DNA of 64,000 nucleotides from Rhodococcus sp. SMB37. Lineage in GTDB: Bacteria; Actinomycetota; Actinomycetes; Mycobacteriales; Mycobacteriaceae. Position 1 is the first letter of the stretch, and the number at the start of each line of letters is the position of its first letter. The stretch lies in NCBI RefSeq assembly GCF_004345605.1, contig NZ_SLVY01000009.1, forward strand, positions 163,276 through 227,275, read 5' to 3'. Shown here in pieces: positions 33,665 through 41,220 of the stretch. The notes below the pieces were generated by a model. That model ran no database searches. It was not told where the DNA came from and saw only the letters and a list, made by a program, of their open reading frames with translations. The translations under genes were made by a program, and so were the position numbers.

Positions 33665-33973
33665 TTACGGGCCGATCGTGATGTGCACACCCAGGACGGC
33701 GGCCACGCCGTCGATCAGCTTTCGGAGTCGGGTGTTTTCGGCGCGGAGCTCGTCGATCTCCCGCACAGTCGCAGCGATCCCCGTCTCCAACCGCTCGACG
33801 TGACTGCGATCGTCGCCGATAGAGGTCCACGTGATTGGGGGCAGGTCGCCTGAGATGTGGATGCCGGGGTGGCCGGTGGGGCGTTGGCAGTAGACCAGTG
33901 TGCCTTCGACTGGGGCTATCCAGCCGCATGGTTCGGCCTGGGGTGTGGTGCGGGGTTCTTCACCGAGATACAT
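33665..33973 (-). CDS. Small Cys/His protein with C-terminal coiled coil
   Basis: ATG 33973 has GGGAGG 8 nt upstream and overlaps the previous gene by 14 nt. The 102-residue product has CGWIAPVEGTLVYCQRPTGHPGIHIS, a Cys/His cluster common in actinophage accessory proteins, and a heptad-like helix (REIDELRAENTRLRKLIDGV). A zinc-bound dimer is plausible. Confidence 0.65.
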   Translation of the reverse strand: MYLGEEPRTTPQAEPCGWIAPVEGTLVYCQRPTGHPGIHISGDLPPITWTSIGDDRSHVERLETGIAATVREIDELRAENTRLRKLIDGVAAVLGVHITIGP

Positions 33974-34223
33974 CCTGACCGCCTCCCTCATTGAGCCGCT
34001 GACGCACAACATCAAGCTGGTTCACCGGGTACTCCTCAAGGGCGTCTCTCGACACATAACGGATAGGGACGGTGCACCCGGTCGGGTCTTCTCCCCCTGC
34101 GGAGTACTGGAACTCGGGGGTGGGGGTGACGAGCTCGTTCCGCTCGTATCCGTTCTTGTCCATCCACGCCTGGCCGAACCGTTCGACAGCTCGGTCGTAC
34201 AGCCATGTCGGAAGGATGGTCAT
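33960..34223 (-). CDS. Small phage protein of unknown function
   Basis: ATG 34223 overlaps the previous stop (ATGA). The 87-residue product has a helical N-terminus (LYDRAVERFGQAWMDKNGYER) and no motif I can name. It is coupled to genes on both sides of the terminase cluster. Confidence 0.65.
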   Translation of the reverse strand: MTILPTWLYDRAVERFGQAWMDKNGYERNELVTPTPEFQYSAGGEDPTGCTVPIRYVSRDALEEYPVNQLDVVRQRLNEGGGQDVSR

Positions 34224-34702
34224 GCGTTCTGCCTCTCCGCTTTGCGGGCCTGCTTCGCCAACTGGTCGATCAGCTTGTCCCGCTGCTGCTTGTACCGTTC
34301 CGCGGTCATGCGCAGGTTCTCGAGTTCGTAGGCGTGCGCACGGTTCTTCGTCTTCTCCTTCGACACGGTGGTCTCCACCTCCACGGCGATGGTTTGCGCG
34401 TAGTGGGAGACTGCGGTCATCGGATGGGCCCGGATCTGTTTGATCAACCGGAGTGAGCATCGGAGCATGGTGGCGGTGTCTTCGGCTGTTACTCCGCGGG
34501 CGGTGAGTCCGGCGACGACCCAGGATCTGTCTTCGGCGGTGAGGTTGCGGATGTGGAGTTGGCCGGCTTGTGCGGCGGTGATGAGGTGATCATCGGGTTG
34601 CCAGTTGGTGGTGTGGGTGTCGCGGCGTGGAGATGGGATGCGTCGGGGGGTGCTGCGGTCGCGGTGGTCGTTGGTGTCGAACAGGGTGAGTTCCTGCGAC
34701 AT
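34220..34702 (-). CDS. HTH DNA-binding protein
   Basis: ATG 34702 has GGGGAGG upstream. The 160-residue product has a probable helix-turn-helix at about 62-92 (VVAGLTARGVTAEDTATMLRCSLRLIKQI) and a long basic C-terminal helix. It may help packaging or regulate late genes; the neighbour terminase genes favour either. Confidence 0.65.
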   Translation of the reverse strand: MSQELTLFDTNDHRDRSTPRRIPSPRRDTHTTNWQPDDHLITAAQAGQLHIRNLTAEDRSWVVAGLTARGVTAEDTATMLRCSLRLIKQIRAHPMTAVSHYAQTIAVEVETTVSKEKTKNRAHAYELENLRMTAERYKQQRDKLIDQLAKQARKAERQNA

Positions 34703-34734
34703 GGATGTCCTCCCCTTCCTGCGATACCAGGCAC

Positions 34735-35106
34735 TCACAGGTCCTCCCCGTCCTGCGGGTGCCGGTGAAAGCCGTCCTCGAGGATCGCCTCCACAATGTC
34801 CGTGATCGTCGAACCCACCACGAACCCGTGCGAGATCAGCGACCGCAGGGTTTCCCGGTCGCGGTCGCGCATCTCCCGGAACATGTGGATGTCGACGAGG
34901 GAGTCCACGACCGACGGGAGCGCGAGGAGGTACTTGCGGTGTTCGGGGGTGGGGCGTAGCCAGCCGCGGTTGGTGTTCCATACGGACAGTTCGGTGCAGT
35001 TCAGGCAGACGGCGACGGCTCCGTCGGACGGCTTCTCGTCAGCGGTCGTCGCGCCGGGTGGTGCGAATTCGAAGTGGCAGGAGGGGCAGGCCATGTCGAG
35101 GGTCAC
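34735..35106 (-). CDS. Zinc-ribbon phage protein
   Basis: GTG 35106 overlaps the previous stop by 4 nt (GTGA). The 123-residue protein has CPSC (residues 6-9) and CLNC (about 36-39), a four-Cys zinc site, then a helical part. It belongs to a run of Cys-rich small proteins next to the terminase genes. Confidence 0.65.
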   Translation of the reverse strand: MTLDMACPSCHFEFAPPGATTADEKPSDGAVAVCLNCTELSVWNTNRGWLRPTPEHRKYLLALPSVVDSLVDIHMFREMRDRDRETLRSLISHGFVVGSTITDIVEAILEDGFHRHPQDGEDL

Positions 35107-35288
35107 GTGAAGTACGTCCTCTCCGGCTTGTAGTGGGATTTCATGTGGAGGCCGGCGGCGGTCTCCTGATCGGCTTGGGACACCTTCAGGACTTTGTCCG
35201 GTGACCCGTCGAACCATTCGGTGATGAGCTGCCAGTCGCAACCCTCCATCGGGCAGGTCTTGTATGCCTTGACGCGCTTCTCAGCCAT
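35103..35288 (-). CDS. Small Cys2His2-like protein
   Basis: ATG 35288 starts 61 residues. CPMEGC near residue 12 and HMKSH near residue 50 give a C-x4-C...H-x3-H layout like a zinc finger. It overlaps its neighbours at both ends. Nucleic-acid binding is a guess. Confidence 0.6.
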   Translation of the reverse strand: MAEKRVKAYKTCPMEGCDWQLITEWFDGSPDKVLKVSQADQETAAGLHMKSHYKPERTYFT

Positions 35289-35472
35289 CTGTGTCCTCCT
35301 CGGGGTCGAGTTCGCAGACTCGGAATCGGTCACGGCGGCCCATCTTGCGGGCTTCCTCGACCAGCAGGGCACGCATCTGGCGTGCTTCTTCCTGGTCCCA
35401 GTACGGGCCGTGGAGGGTGTCGGGTAGTCCACCTCCCTGTCCGGTCTCGGCGACGCACCACCAGCCATTCAT
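35281..35472 (-). CDS. Small phage protein of unknown function
   Basis: ATG 35472 overlaps the small-terminase stop (ATGA). The 63-residue product begins MNGWWCVAETGQGGG and continues as a charged helix (YWDQEEARQMRALLVEEARKMG). No family is recognised. Confidence 0.6.
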   Translation of the reverse strand: MNGWWCVAETGQGGGLPDTLHGPYWDQEEARQMRALLVEEARKMGRRDRFRVCELDPEEDTDG

Positions 35473-35966
35473 CTCACCCATCCATCGGTGTCGTCGCCCT
35501 GGTCCCCCTCGGGCCTGGCTTCGGCTTCTGCTTCCGCGTCGAGGATCTCCGCCATCAGCTGAACGGCGGTCGCAGCGAAGTCCTCCGTACCGGTGACGTT
35601 CACGCGGGTGGGGGCATCCAGGCCGAGGAGCTTGGAGCGGCGATCGGAGATCTTCGCCAACGCCGAGACGGCCGGCGGCACGGCCTCGAACTTCCCCATC
35701 GACACCAACACCTCCAATGCCCCGAACTGGATGCGGTGGGCTTCGTCCAGGCGGTCTGCTTCGATCGCCCGGTACTCCTCCACCGACTCGAACTCCGTCC
35801 GATCCAACAACCGCTTCGCCGCGTTGTAGGCCGACGCCCGATCCGCATACCCGAGCTCTTCAGCGATCTGCGGCCACGTCTTCCCATCCCGACGCAACTC
35901 GAGTGCCTGGCGTCCACGCTCCGCCGCGTCCAGGTTGTCGGGGTCCATCGGTGACCGGGATCCCAT
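35469..35966 (-). CDS. Terminase small subunit
   Basis: ATG 35966 has AGGAGG about 6 nt upstream. The 165-residue protein has an N-terminal HTH (ALELRRDGKTWPQIAEELGYADRASAYNAAKRLL, residues 21-54), a helical oligomerisation part and an acidic C-terminus. Its position before the large subunit supports recognition of the packaging site. Confidence 0.8.
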   Translation of the reverse strand: MGSRSPMDPDNLDAAERGRQALELRRDGKTWPQIAEELGYADRASAYNAAKRLLDRTEFESVEEYRAIEADRLDEAHRIQFGALEVLVSMGKFEAVPPAVSALAKISDRRSKLLGLDAPTRVNVTGTEDFAATAVQLMAEILDAEAEAEARPEGDQGDDTDGWVR

Positions 35967-36049
35967 GGGGGCCTCCTGTTGTTGTGTGGTGGGTTGTCTG
36001 TGGGTGTGGGTCCGGCCCCGTGCGCGGTGGATACGCACGGGGCCGGTGT

Positions 36050-36502
36050 TCATGGGGTGGGGTCGAGTTTTCGGAGGCGGTCGTAGCAGGGTCTGCATTG
36101 TCCGCGTCCGCCGTGGGGTACGCCGTTGGGGTTCTTGGCTCCTCGGGCGTGCATTCGGGTTTGGCAGACGACGCAGTGCGTTGGTGGTGCTTGTCGGGCA
36201 GACATGGTGCGTCCGGTGAGTTGGCGGCCTTCGCGTTGGGCTTTCCAGCAGGTCATGCAGAGGTTGCCGGTTGCTTTGCTGACGGTGTCGGGGTAGTCGG
36301 CTTTGCGGGTGTGTGCGGGCCGGAAGGGTCGGTGGCAGTTGTGGCAGCCGTTTTCGGCGCGGAGTGGTGCGAGGAGTTGGTAGAGGTGGGGGTCGCGTTG
36401 TAGTGGGCTGCGGGTGTGTGTGCGTGCCCAGGCGTCGAGTTCGGCGCTGTCGGCGTCGGTCCAGTCGGTGGTGTGTTGGTGGTTGTCGAAGGTGGCGGTC
36501 AC
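36050..36502 (-). CDS. Cys-rich zinc protein near terminase
   Basis: The 150-residue protein has CHNCHRPF, CMTCWKA, CVVCQTRM and CRPCYDRL, four CxxC knuckles able to bind two zinc ions. Genes in this slot are often HNH nucleases, but the HNH His-Asn-His set is not evident. It may be a degenerate HNH relative or a DNA-binding zinc protein. Confidence 0.65.
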   Translation of the reverse strand: MTATFDNHQHTTDWTDADSAELDAWARTHTRSPLQRDPHLYQLLAPLRAENGCHNCHRPFRPAHTRKADYPDTVSKATGNLCMTCWKAQREGRQLTGRTMSARQAPPTHCVVCQTRMHARGAKNPNGVPHGGRGQCRPCYDRLRKLDPTP

Positions 36503-36505
36503 TGG

Positions 36506-37030
36506 TCACCACCCACGATCTCGGTCCAGAGGGTTATCAGCGGAGGTCGCGGAGGCAGCCTGAGCGACCTCCGCGACCTGCCTGTCTCCTACGCTGTGTG
36601 CGCCAACACCATCAGCAGAAGGAGAAGTTTCATGGGACAGCTCGTTTACGGGGTCGGAGACAGCCGACAGACCTTTGTCATGGACAACGAGACGCTCCTC
36701 CACGTCCAGGCAGCGATGCAGCTGCGTTTCAGAAAGGACGGGGCTGGGTTCAGTATTGGAATTGCGCACGAGGAGGCTGGGCCGACGGCGTGGACTTTCA
36801 TCTGGGTTCATCCGTCTATCCCGATCGCGTTCAAGTACGACAATGTCGATCCGCTTGAGTTGGACCTCGAGAAGGCCAAGGAGTTTGCTGAACACGCGGC
36901 TCAGCCGTTTGGTCTCGCTTTCCCTGCCGAGAACCGTCCGCGGCTCGTGAGGGGCGACGAGTAGTTTTTCGAGTTCCTCGCGCATGATGGCTCGGATGTC
37001 GTCGTGCGTGATGATCTCGGGGGCGCTCAT
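36506..37030 (-). CDS. Early gene, possibly reduced to its 5' part
   Basis: ATG 37030 overlaps the upstream stop by 4 nt and the first 25 residues (MSAPEIITHDDIRAIMREEL...) look genuine. From codon 23 on the frame is antisense to the well-composed plus-strand gene 36632-36964, and the sequence loses normal character. Either the minus gene was cut by the insertion of the plus-strand gene, or the two genes overlap convergently. Confidence 0.35.
   Translation of the reverse strand: MSAPEIITHDDIRAIMREELEKLLVAPHEPRTVLGRESETKRLSRVFSKLLGLLEVQLKRIDIVVLERDRDRRMNPDESPRRRPSLLVRNSNTEPSPVLSETQLHRCLDVEERLVVHDKGLSAVSDPVNELSHETSPSADGVGAHSVGDRQVAEVAQAASATSADNPLDRDRGW
36544..36579. repeat. 12-bp inverted repeat upstream of the DUF7882-like gene
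   Basis: AGGTCGCGGAGG (36544-36555) is the exact complement of CCTCCGCGACCT (36568-36579). It may terminate early minus-strand transcription or be an operator for the plus-strand gene whose possible -10 (TACGCT, 36590-36595) follows. Confidence 0.6.
36632..36964 (+). CDS. DUF7882-like small protein on the opposite strand
   Basis: ATG 36632 has AGGAG upstream and a candidate -10 (TACGCT) at 36590. The 110-residue product has YGVGDSRQTFVMDNETLLHV and TFIWVHPSIPIAFKYDN, matching the pattern of a small actinobacterial protein family (DUF7882-like). It is the only plus-strand gene in the early region and covers most of the minus-strand frame 36506-37030. No function is known. Confidence 0.65.
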   Translation: MGQLVYGVGDSRQTFVMDNETLLHVQAAMQLRFRKDGAGFSIGIAHEEAGPTAWTFIWVHPSIPIAFKYDNVDPLELDLEKAKEFAEHAAQPFGLAFPAENRPRLVRGDE

Positions 37031-37221
37031 GGCTGCACCTCCGCGAGCTTCTCCTCGATGGCCTGGGCGATCCCGAGTGCGCCGGCGTCGGCTGTGCGCT
37101 CGAACTCCTCGCGCATGATCTTCGCGATGTATGCGGCGGGCTCGTAGTCGGTGTAGATGCGAACGCCCGGATCGAAGTTCGGGTAGTCGACGGTGACGAC
37201 GAGATCGTCGATGCGATTCAT
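37027..37221 (-). CDS. Small early phage protein
   Basis: ATG 37221 overlaps the antirepressor stop (ATGA). The 64-residue acidic product contains AAYIAKIMREEFERTADAGALGIAQAIEEKLAEV, a helical stretch. No known family. Confidence 0.6.
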   Translation of the reverse strand: MNRIDDLVVTVDYPNFDPGVRIYTDYEPAAYIAKIMREEFERTADAGALGIAQAIEEKLAEVQP

Positions 37222-38084
37222 GCTGCACCACCGTCGATCGTGAGCTGGCTGGACAACCCGCACTTCGAGGCGAGGTGCAACGCGAACGCCTGACGCACGT
37301 ACAACGTCTGCCGCACCTGACCGTTGTGGTGCCGCGGCGCGTTGTGCTGGGGGCGGAGGTCGAACCAGTCGAGGTGCTTGGCGTAGGCGCGGTACTCGTA
37401 CTCGGTGACCTTGCGCTTCTGCCGATTCGACCAGCGTTCGCCGATCACCGTCTTGTAGCAGACCTTCCGGTCGACGAGCAGCGCGTACGCCGTGGGCTCA
37501 CTGATGCCGAACTGTGCGCCCCACGCCTTGACGGTGGCGGCGTCGTCGTTGGCGACGTATCGGTCGTGGTAGGCGATGGCGGGGGCTGCGGATTCGAGTG
37601 CGGCTGCGATGACCGCCTTCTCCTCCTCGGCTTCAAGGACCATGCGGGCTAGATCGGCGCGGGTGAGGAGCTCGGCGCGGGAGCGACCAATGTCGGCCGG
37701 CCTCTCGGCGTCGAGGAGGTAGTCCCGGACTTCGCGTGCCCGCTGCGAGTCGCGGAGGAGCATCCCGACGCGGAGTACGGCCCGGCGCGGGAAGAGCGCG
37801 ATCGACCGGGCACGGGGGTCGAGATTTGAGAGGTCACCGAATGACCTCTCAAAATCCGTCCGAGAGACGACGCGGTAACCGTCGTCGTCGATCTCCTCGC
37901 GATTGAGCTTGACCACGGACCGAACCGTGTCGATCGGGACTTCGTAGTACGTGGCGACCATGTCAGTCGTGACGTGCATGTCGTCCGGGAGTGTGGCGAG
38001 GGTGCCGACCTTGTCGAGCACATCCACTCGGGTGGTGAGGGAATCCCGTTGTGCGCGGGCCTCCGGTAAAGTCAGATCCAACAT
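37218..38084 (-). CDS. Phage antirepressor with KilAC domain
   Basis: ATG 38084 has GAGGAAG upstream. The 288-residue protein has an N-terminal domain (about 35-125; TTDMVATYYEVPIDTVRSVVKLNREE, then FPRRAVLRVGMLLRDS) like those of phage antirepressors, and a C-terminal KilAC domain (about 165-280; AIAYHDRYV...WGAQFGISEPTAYALLVDRKVCYK...). Such proteins block the repressor and favour lysis. An operator-like copy (38151-38173) lies in its upstream region. Confidence 0.8.
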   Translation of the reverse strand: MLDLTLPEARAQRDSLTTRVDVLDKVGTLATLPDDMHVTTDMVATYYEVPIDTVRSVVKLNREEIDDDGYRVVSRTDFERSFGDLSNLDPRARSIALFPRRAVLRVGMLLRDSQRAREVRDYLLDAERPADIGRSRAELLTRADLARMVLEAEEEKAVIAAALESAAPAIAYHDRYVANDDAATVKAWGAQFGISEPTAYALLVDRKVCYKTVIGERWSNRQKRKVTEYEYRAYAKHLDWFDLRPQHNAPRHHNGQVRQTLYVRQAFALHLASKCGLSSQLTIDGGAA

Positions 38085-38150
38085 CGAGCTTCCTCTCGGT
38101 GTTCACGCCCCGGCTCGTTACAGCGAGCGCGGGGTTTCAATTTGGGCACT

Positions 38151-38173
38151 GTGACAATTGGAGCTAACGCAAC
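38151..38173. promoter_or_regulatory. Operator-like site, copy 1 (antirepressor promoter)
   Basis: GTGACAATTGGAGCTAACGCAAC matches the copy at 45556-45578 (reverse strand) at 18 of 23 positions. On the minus strand, TAAAGT (38177-38172) fits a -10 box, so the site would cover the start of the antirepressor transcript. Confidence 0.6.
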
Positions 38174-38183
38174 TTTACACCTT

Positions 38184-38945
38184 CTAGGCGGATTTTTTCT
38201 CGGCGTTGGCCTGCTCGACGAGAGCCCGCAAGCTCGGGCGGCCGACCGGCAGCGGAACGTGCGTGCACGGCGCCCGATCCAAGTACCCGTCCTCGTCGCA
38301 CAGCGAGCACTCCGCGATCGCCCGACGTCGATCCTCAGCCCGCCGGTGGGCCTCCTCCGAACGAGCCTGGGCCGCGGAGGCAGCCTGCCGGGAATCCCAC
38401 GCCTTGCGGGCAATCCGGGCCTCCCCGCAAGCGCGGCAGTTCGGCGGGTCCGGGTCGTTGATGTGCTTCGAACATTTCGAGGAGGGCTCTTCGCTCGCGC
38501 CCACGTTGCTTACGTGAGCTACCTCCTCTACGTAACCTTCTTGTTGTTGTAACTGTCTATGTGGTGACGCGACATCGCGCGACACACTGCGCGACTGTCG
38601 CGCGACATCCTCCTCCTTCTCACGCTTCCTCCGGATGCGCTCACGGTCCGCTTTACGCTTCTTGACCTGGCGTTCCAGTGGCTCGTTCCACTTGAACCAG
38701 GCGGGGAAGTCATACCCCAAACCGTCGCACGATTCCGTCATAATTCCGTTCCGAATCAGCTCATCAACTCGTCGCGAAAGCGCCCGCAAACCGAGCTTCT
38801 TCAGAGCGCTTTTGGCGATGTATCCGGAGTCCTCGTTGTCGGCGATGTAGGCCAGTGCGCGGGTGAGAAGGGTCTGCGCCGACTCGCTGACGCCTTGGTC
38901 GTCGAGGTCGAGGTAGTACTTCGACGACAGCGCGAACCACTCCAT
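38184..38945 (-). CDS. Winged-helix replication-type protein
   Basis: ATG 38945 has AGGAGG 8 nt upstream. The 253-residue protein starts MEWFALSSKYYLDLDD, then has a winged-helix-like part (ALAYIADNEDSGYIAKSALKKLG...VDELIRNGIM), a Lys/Arg-rich middle, and two Cys pairs (CRAC, CSLC) near the C-terminus. Proteins of this start are common in actinobacterial prophage replication modules and may bind the origin. Confidence 0.65.
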   Translation of the reverse strand: MEWFALSSKYYLDLDDQGVSESAQTLLTRALAYIADNEDSGYIAKSALKKLGLRALSRRVDELIRNGIMTESCDGLGYDFPAWFKWNEPLERQVKKRKADRERIRRKREKEEDVARQSRSVSRDVASPHRQLQQQEGYVEEVAHVSNVGASEEPSSKCSKHINDPDPPNCRACGEARIARKAWDSRQAASAAQARSEEAHRRAEDRRRAIAECSLCDEDGYLDRAPCTHVPLPVGRPSLRALVEQANAEKKSA

Positions 38946-39100
38946 CAGGCGATCCTCCTTTCGTTTCCGATCCATTCCAGCGGGACGTAACGCCCACTCA
39001 TCGGGCACTGATTCGATGCCGTGTCCCGATGTTTGGGGACTCGCCCGGTGTCTTCGGAGACCAGTACTGATCGTCGACACACCGGACAGCCAGTGATCAC
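38945..39100 (-). CDS. Tiny Cys-motif protein
   Basis: GTG 39100 overlaps the previous stop by 4 nt (GTGA) and is preferred to ATG 39136. The 51-residue product has CPVCRRSV and a later Cys/His pair. Both ends are translationally coupled. Confidence 0.6.
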   Translation of the reverse strand: MITGCPVCRRSVLVSEDTGRVPKHRDTASNQCPMSGRYVPLEWIGNERRIA

Positions 39101-39330
39101 GACATTTCCTTCATTGCAGATCTGCGCATGGCGCACTCGGTCTCGACCTCCCGCAGTCGCTCGATCTCAGCTCGCGCCTGCTCGAGCTCGTCGGCCACGG
39201 TCGGGAAGTGCTCGAGCACGAAGTGGTTGCGTGCCCACACGTCCTCGGTGCGGTATCCGTATTCGGTGGCATTGCGGTTGATCTGCGCTGTGAGTTGGCG
39301 GTATTCGGCGGCCAAGTCGCGGTCGGTCAT
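39097..39330 (-). CDS. Small coiled-coil early protein
   Basis: ATG 39330 overlaps the previous stop (TCATGA). The 77-residue product ends in a heptad-like helix (VADELEQARAEIERLREVETE). No function is recognised. Confidence 0.65.
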   Translation of the reverse strand: MTDRDLAAEYRQLTAQINRNATEYGYRTEDVWARNHFVLEHFPTVADELEQARAEIERLREVETECAMRRSAMKEMS

Positions 39331-39497
39331 GATTCACCTCCGGTCTTGAACAGGATGTCGACGAGCTCGAGGTAGTGCGGATCGTCCTGGCACGCGAGGC
39401 AGCCTCGTGGGGCGAATCCGTTGATCTGGTGCCCGTGGGTGAATACGTAGCTCAGCCGGTAGTGCTTCGCGAGGAGGCTGTGCAGATGGTTGCTCAT
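39327..39497 (-). CDS. Tiny His/Cys-containing protein
   Basis: ATG 39497 overlaps the stop of the gene before it by 4 nt. The 56-residue product reads MSNHLHSLLAKHYRLSYVF..., with CLAC near the centre. Zinc binding is possible. Coupling at both ends is the support. Confidence 0.6.
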   Translation of the reverse strand: MSNHLHSLLAKHYRLSYVFTHGHQINGFAPRGCLACQDDPHYLELVDILFKTGGES

Positions 39498-39670
39498 TGT
39501 TCGCCTCCGATGATGCGTTCGAGTGCGGCAGCGGTGTTGTCGTACGGCAGGGCGTCGTACGGGCGTCCGATGCGGACCTGCTGCGACCCCAGGTCTCGGA
39601 GTTCCTGCGCGTAGTCGCGGATTTGGTCGAGACGCTGTTGTGCGTCGGCGAGATCACGCGGCGGAGTCAT
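39494..39670 (-). CDS. Tiny helical early protein
   Basis: ATG 39670 overlaps the previous stop by 4 nt. The 58-residue product is a helix-rich protein (DLADAQQRLDQIRDYAQELRD). It continues the chain of 4-nt overlaps. No family is known. Confidence 0.6.
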   Translation of the reverse strand: MTPPRDLADAQQRLDQIRDYAQELRDLGSQQVRIGRPYDALPYDNTAAALERIIGGEQ

Positions 39671-39933
39671 GAGGGGACCTCTTTCCAGTCGCGGCAGCTC
39701 AACGTCCAGCTACTCTCGCGTTGCTCGACAGGCTCACCTTTGTGCGAGATCCGCTTAGCGAGAACGAGACGGTCACCTAGTGCGGTGATCTCGATGACCG
39801 TCACCCCGTAGCCTTCGTCGCCAGCAAGTCGTGTTCCAGGGCGCCATCCGCGTGCTCGGCAGGCATCGGCGTCGTTATCCCAAGGCCGCGTGGTGGTTGT
39901 GCGATCTGCAGATGTGGTCGGATCAACGCTCAT
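39667..39933 (-). CDS. Small actinophage protein (DUF7241-like pattern)
   Basis: ATG 39933 gives 88 residues. The part CRARGWRPGTRLAGDEGYG, VTVIEITALGDRLVLAKRISH and WTLSCRDWKEV recurs in many actinophages as a small beta-barrel-like protein without known function. Confidence 0.65.
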   Translation of the reverse strand: MSVDPTTSADRTTTTRPWDNDADACRARGWRPGTRLAGDEGYGVTVIEITALGDRLVLAKRISHKGEPVEQRESSWTLSCRDWKEVPS

Positions 39934-40135
39934 CGGAAGACTCCTTCGGGTACTTGAATGCGGCGTACGCGCGGTGGAACTTGACGGACGCTTCCTCGCG
40001 TCGCTTCTCAATCGGTCGTGTCTCCCATGCGGGGGCACCGAAGGAACGTGCGGATTCGAGCTGCGCATCCAGTTCCTTGCATGTCTCCATGGCGCGGCGG
40101 GCGGCCTGGAATGCGGCGTGGCGAGCGGCGCTCAC
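39923..40135 (-). CDS. Small helical early protein
   Basis: GTG 40135 overlaps the previous stop by 4 nt (GTGA). The 70-residue product is basic and helical (AARHAAFQAARRAMETCKELDAQ). No family is recognised. Confidence 0.6.
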   Translation of the reverse strand: MSAARHAAFQAARRAMETCKELDAQLESARSFGAPAWETRPIEKRREEASVKFHRAYAAFKYPKESSDER

Positions 40136-40512
40136 TGCTCGACCTCCCGCCACGGGCCAGTGGTGACCTCACGGGACCTGACGGAGACGTTCGGGCGATG
40201 CTTCGCGAACTGTCGCGCCCGCTCCTCCGCCCCGGCGGGGTGACCGATCGGTGAGGTGACCCCATCGACGTGGTCGTGGATGGCCCATTCGGTGTGGGTG
40301 TCGGTGTCCGCGCCGACCTTCCGCCAACCCGCAGCGAGAACCGCGTCAGCACGACGTAACCACCACTGGCAGTCCTCGTAGTCGGAAGCCGGATACTCGT
40401 CGTCGCTGCGGTCCTCCGCAGGCGTGGTCTCCCACTCATCCACCCGTTCGAAGCATCCGTCGTAGTCGTCACAGATCGCGAGTGTGCGGGCGAGTTCGTC
40501 GCGGGCGTTCAT
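40132..40512 (-). CDS. Early protein with LAAGWRK module, copy 1
   Basis: ATG 40512 overlaps the previous stop. The 126-residue protein shares with its upstream neighbour an acidic N-terminal part and the motif AVLAAGWRK. It also has WAIHDHVDG and a C-terminal REVTTGPWREVE. This suggests a duplicated module. Function unknown. Confidence 0.65.
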   Translation of the reverse strand: MNARDELARTLAICDDYDGCFERVDEWETTPAEDRSDDEYPASDYEDCQWWLRRADAVLAAGWRKVGADTDTHTEWAIHDHVDGVTSPIGHPAGAEERARQFAKHRPNVSVRSREVTTGPWREVEQ

Positions 40513-40880
40513 CGGTCCACGTCCGGCGTCCACAGGACCAGCGCGGGCAGGAATCGCGCCGTGTCATGCAAGGCGAATCGGATCGGCTGCCCGTCGTCGT
40601 CGTACTGCAGGACGTACAGCCACGGATCACGTACCTCGCACACAGCTGCACGTCCCTCTTCGAGGACGACGATGGTGCCAGCGGGCAGCGTCCCGAGCTC
40701 GTCGACGGTGGTGATGGTGCGCGGCTTCCGCCAACCAGCAGCGAGGATCGCGGCGGCGAGATGTTCGTCCCGATCGTCACCCGAATATCCGCACGCGAGG
40801 CGGCAGCCCTGGTCGTAGTCTCGGTCCGACATGTGACTGTCGAGGAGGTTGGCGAGTTCGTTGCGGTCGGTGGTGCTCAT
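40509..40880 (-). CDS. Early protein with LAAGWRK module, copy 2
   Basis: ATG 40880 starts 123 residues: NELANLLDSH, DDRDEHLAAAILAAGWRK, then LGTLPAGTIVVLEEGRAAVCEV and ALVLWTPD. The N-terminal LAAxILAAGWRK element recurs in many actinophage early proteins attached to different C-terminal domains. Confidence 0.65.
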   Translation of the reverse strand: MSTTDRNELANLLDSHMSDRDYDQGCRLACGYSGDDRDEHLAAAILAAGWRKPRTITTVDELGTLPAGTIVVLEEGRAAVCEVRDPWLYVLQYDDDGQPIRFALHDTARFLPALVLWTPDVDR

Positions 40881-40999
40881 GCGTCGCTCCCGAGGTGTGT
40901 GAGTGCTTGGCCGGCCATGTCGGTGAGCATCGCGGCGGCGGTGAGCCAACCAGCGGCACAGAACACGACCACACCGAGGACACGGAACGTGGGCTTCAT
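40877..40999 (-). CDS. Tiny membrane protein
   Basis: ATG 40999 overlaps the previous stop by 4 nt and its own stop overlaps the next start. The 40-residue product has one membrane helix (about 6-25, RVLGVVVFCAAGWLTAAAML). Function unknown. Confidence 0.55.
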   Translation of the reverse strand: MKPTFRVLGVVVFCAAGWLTAAAMLTDMAGQALTHLGSDA

Positions 41000-41220
41000 G
41001 GCCGCGGCTCCGCTTGGTCGAGTGCGAACTGGGCCAGACGCTCACCGATCACCCGACGCAACGCCTCGTCGGTCGCCGTCCAGCGATCCATCTCCATCCG
41101 CAGATGGTCGATGTGGACGAGGTAGTCGGCCGGATCGGTGGGTCGTTTCTCCTGGTGCTCCTGCCAGCTTCGGATGAGGCTCGCGGTGTCTTCTCCGTAC
41201 GTGACGGCGTACTCGGTCAC
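40996..41220 (-). CDS. Small early phage protein
   Basis: GTG 41220 overlaps the resolvase stop by 4 nt (GTGA). The 74-residue product is helical and acidic (WQEHQEKRPTDPADYLVHIDH). No known family. Confidence 0.6.
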   Translation of the reverse strand: MTEYAVTYGEDTASLIRSWQEHQEKRPTDPADYLVHIDHLRMEMDRWTATDEALRRVIGERLAQFALDQAEPRP

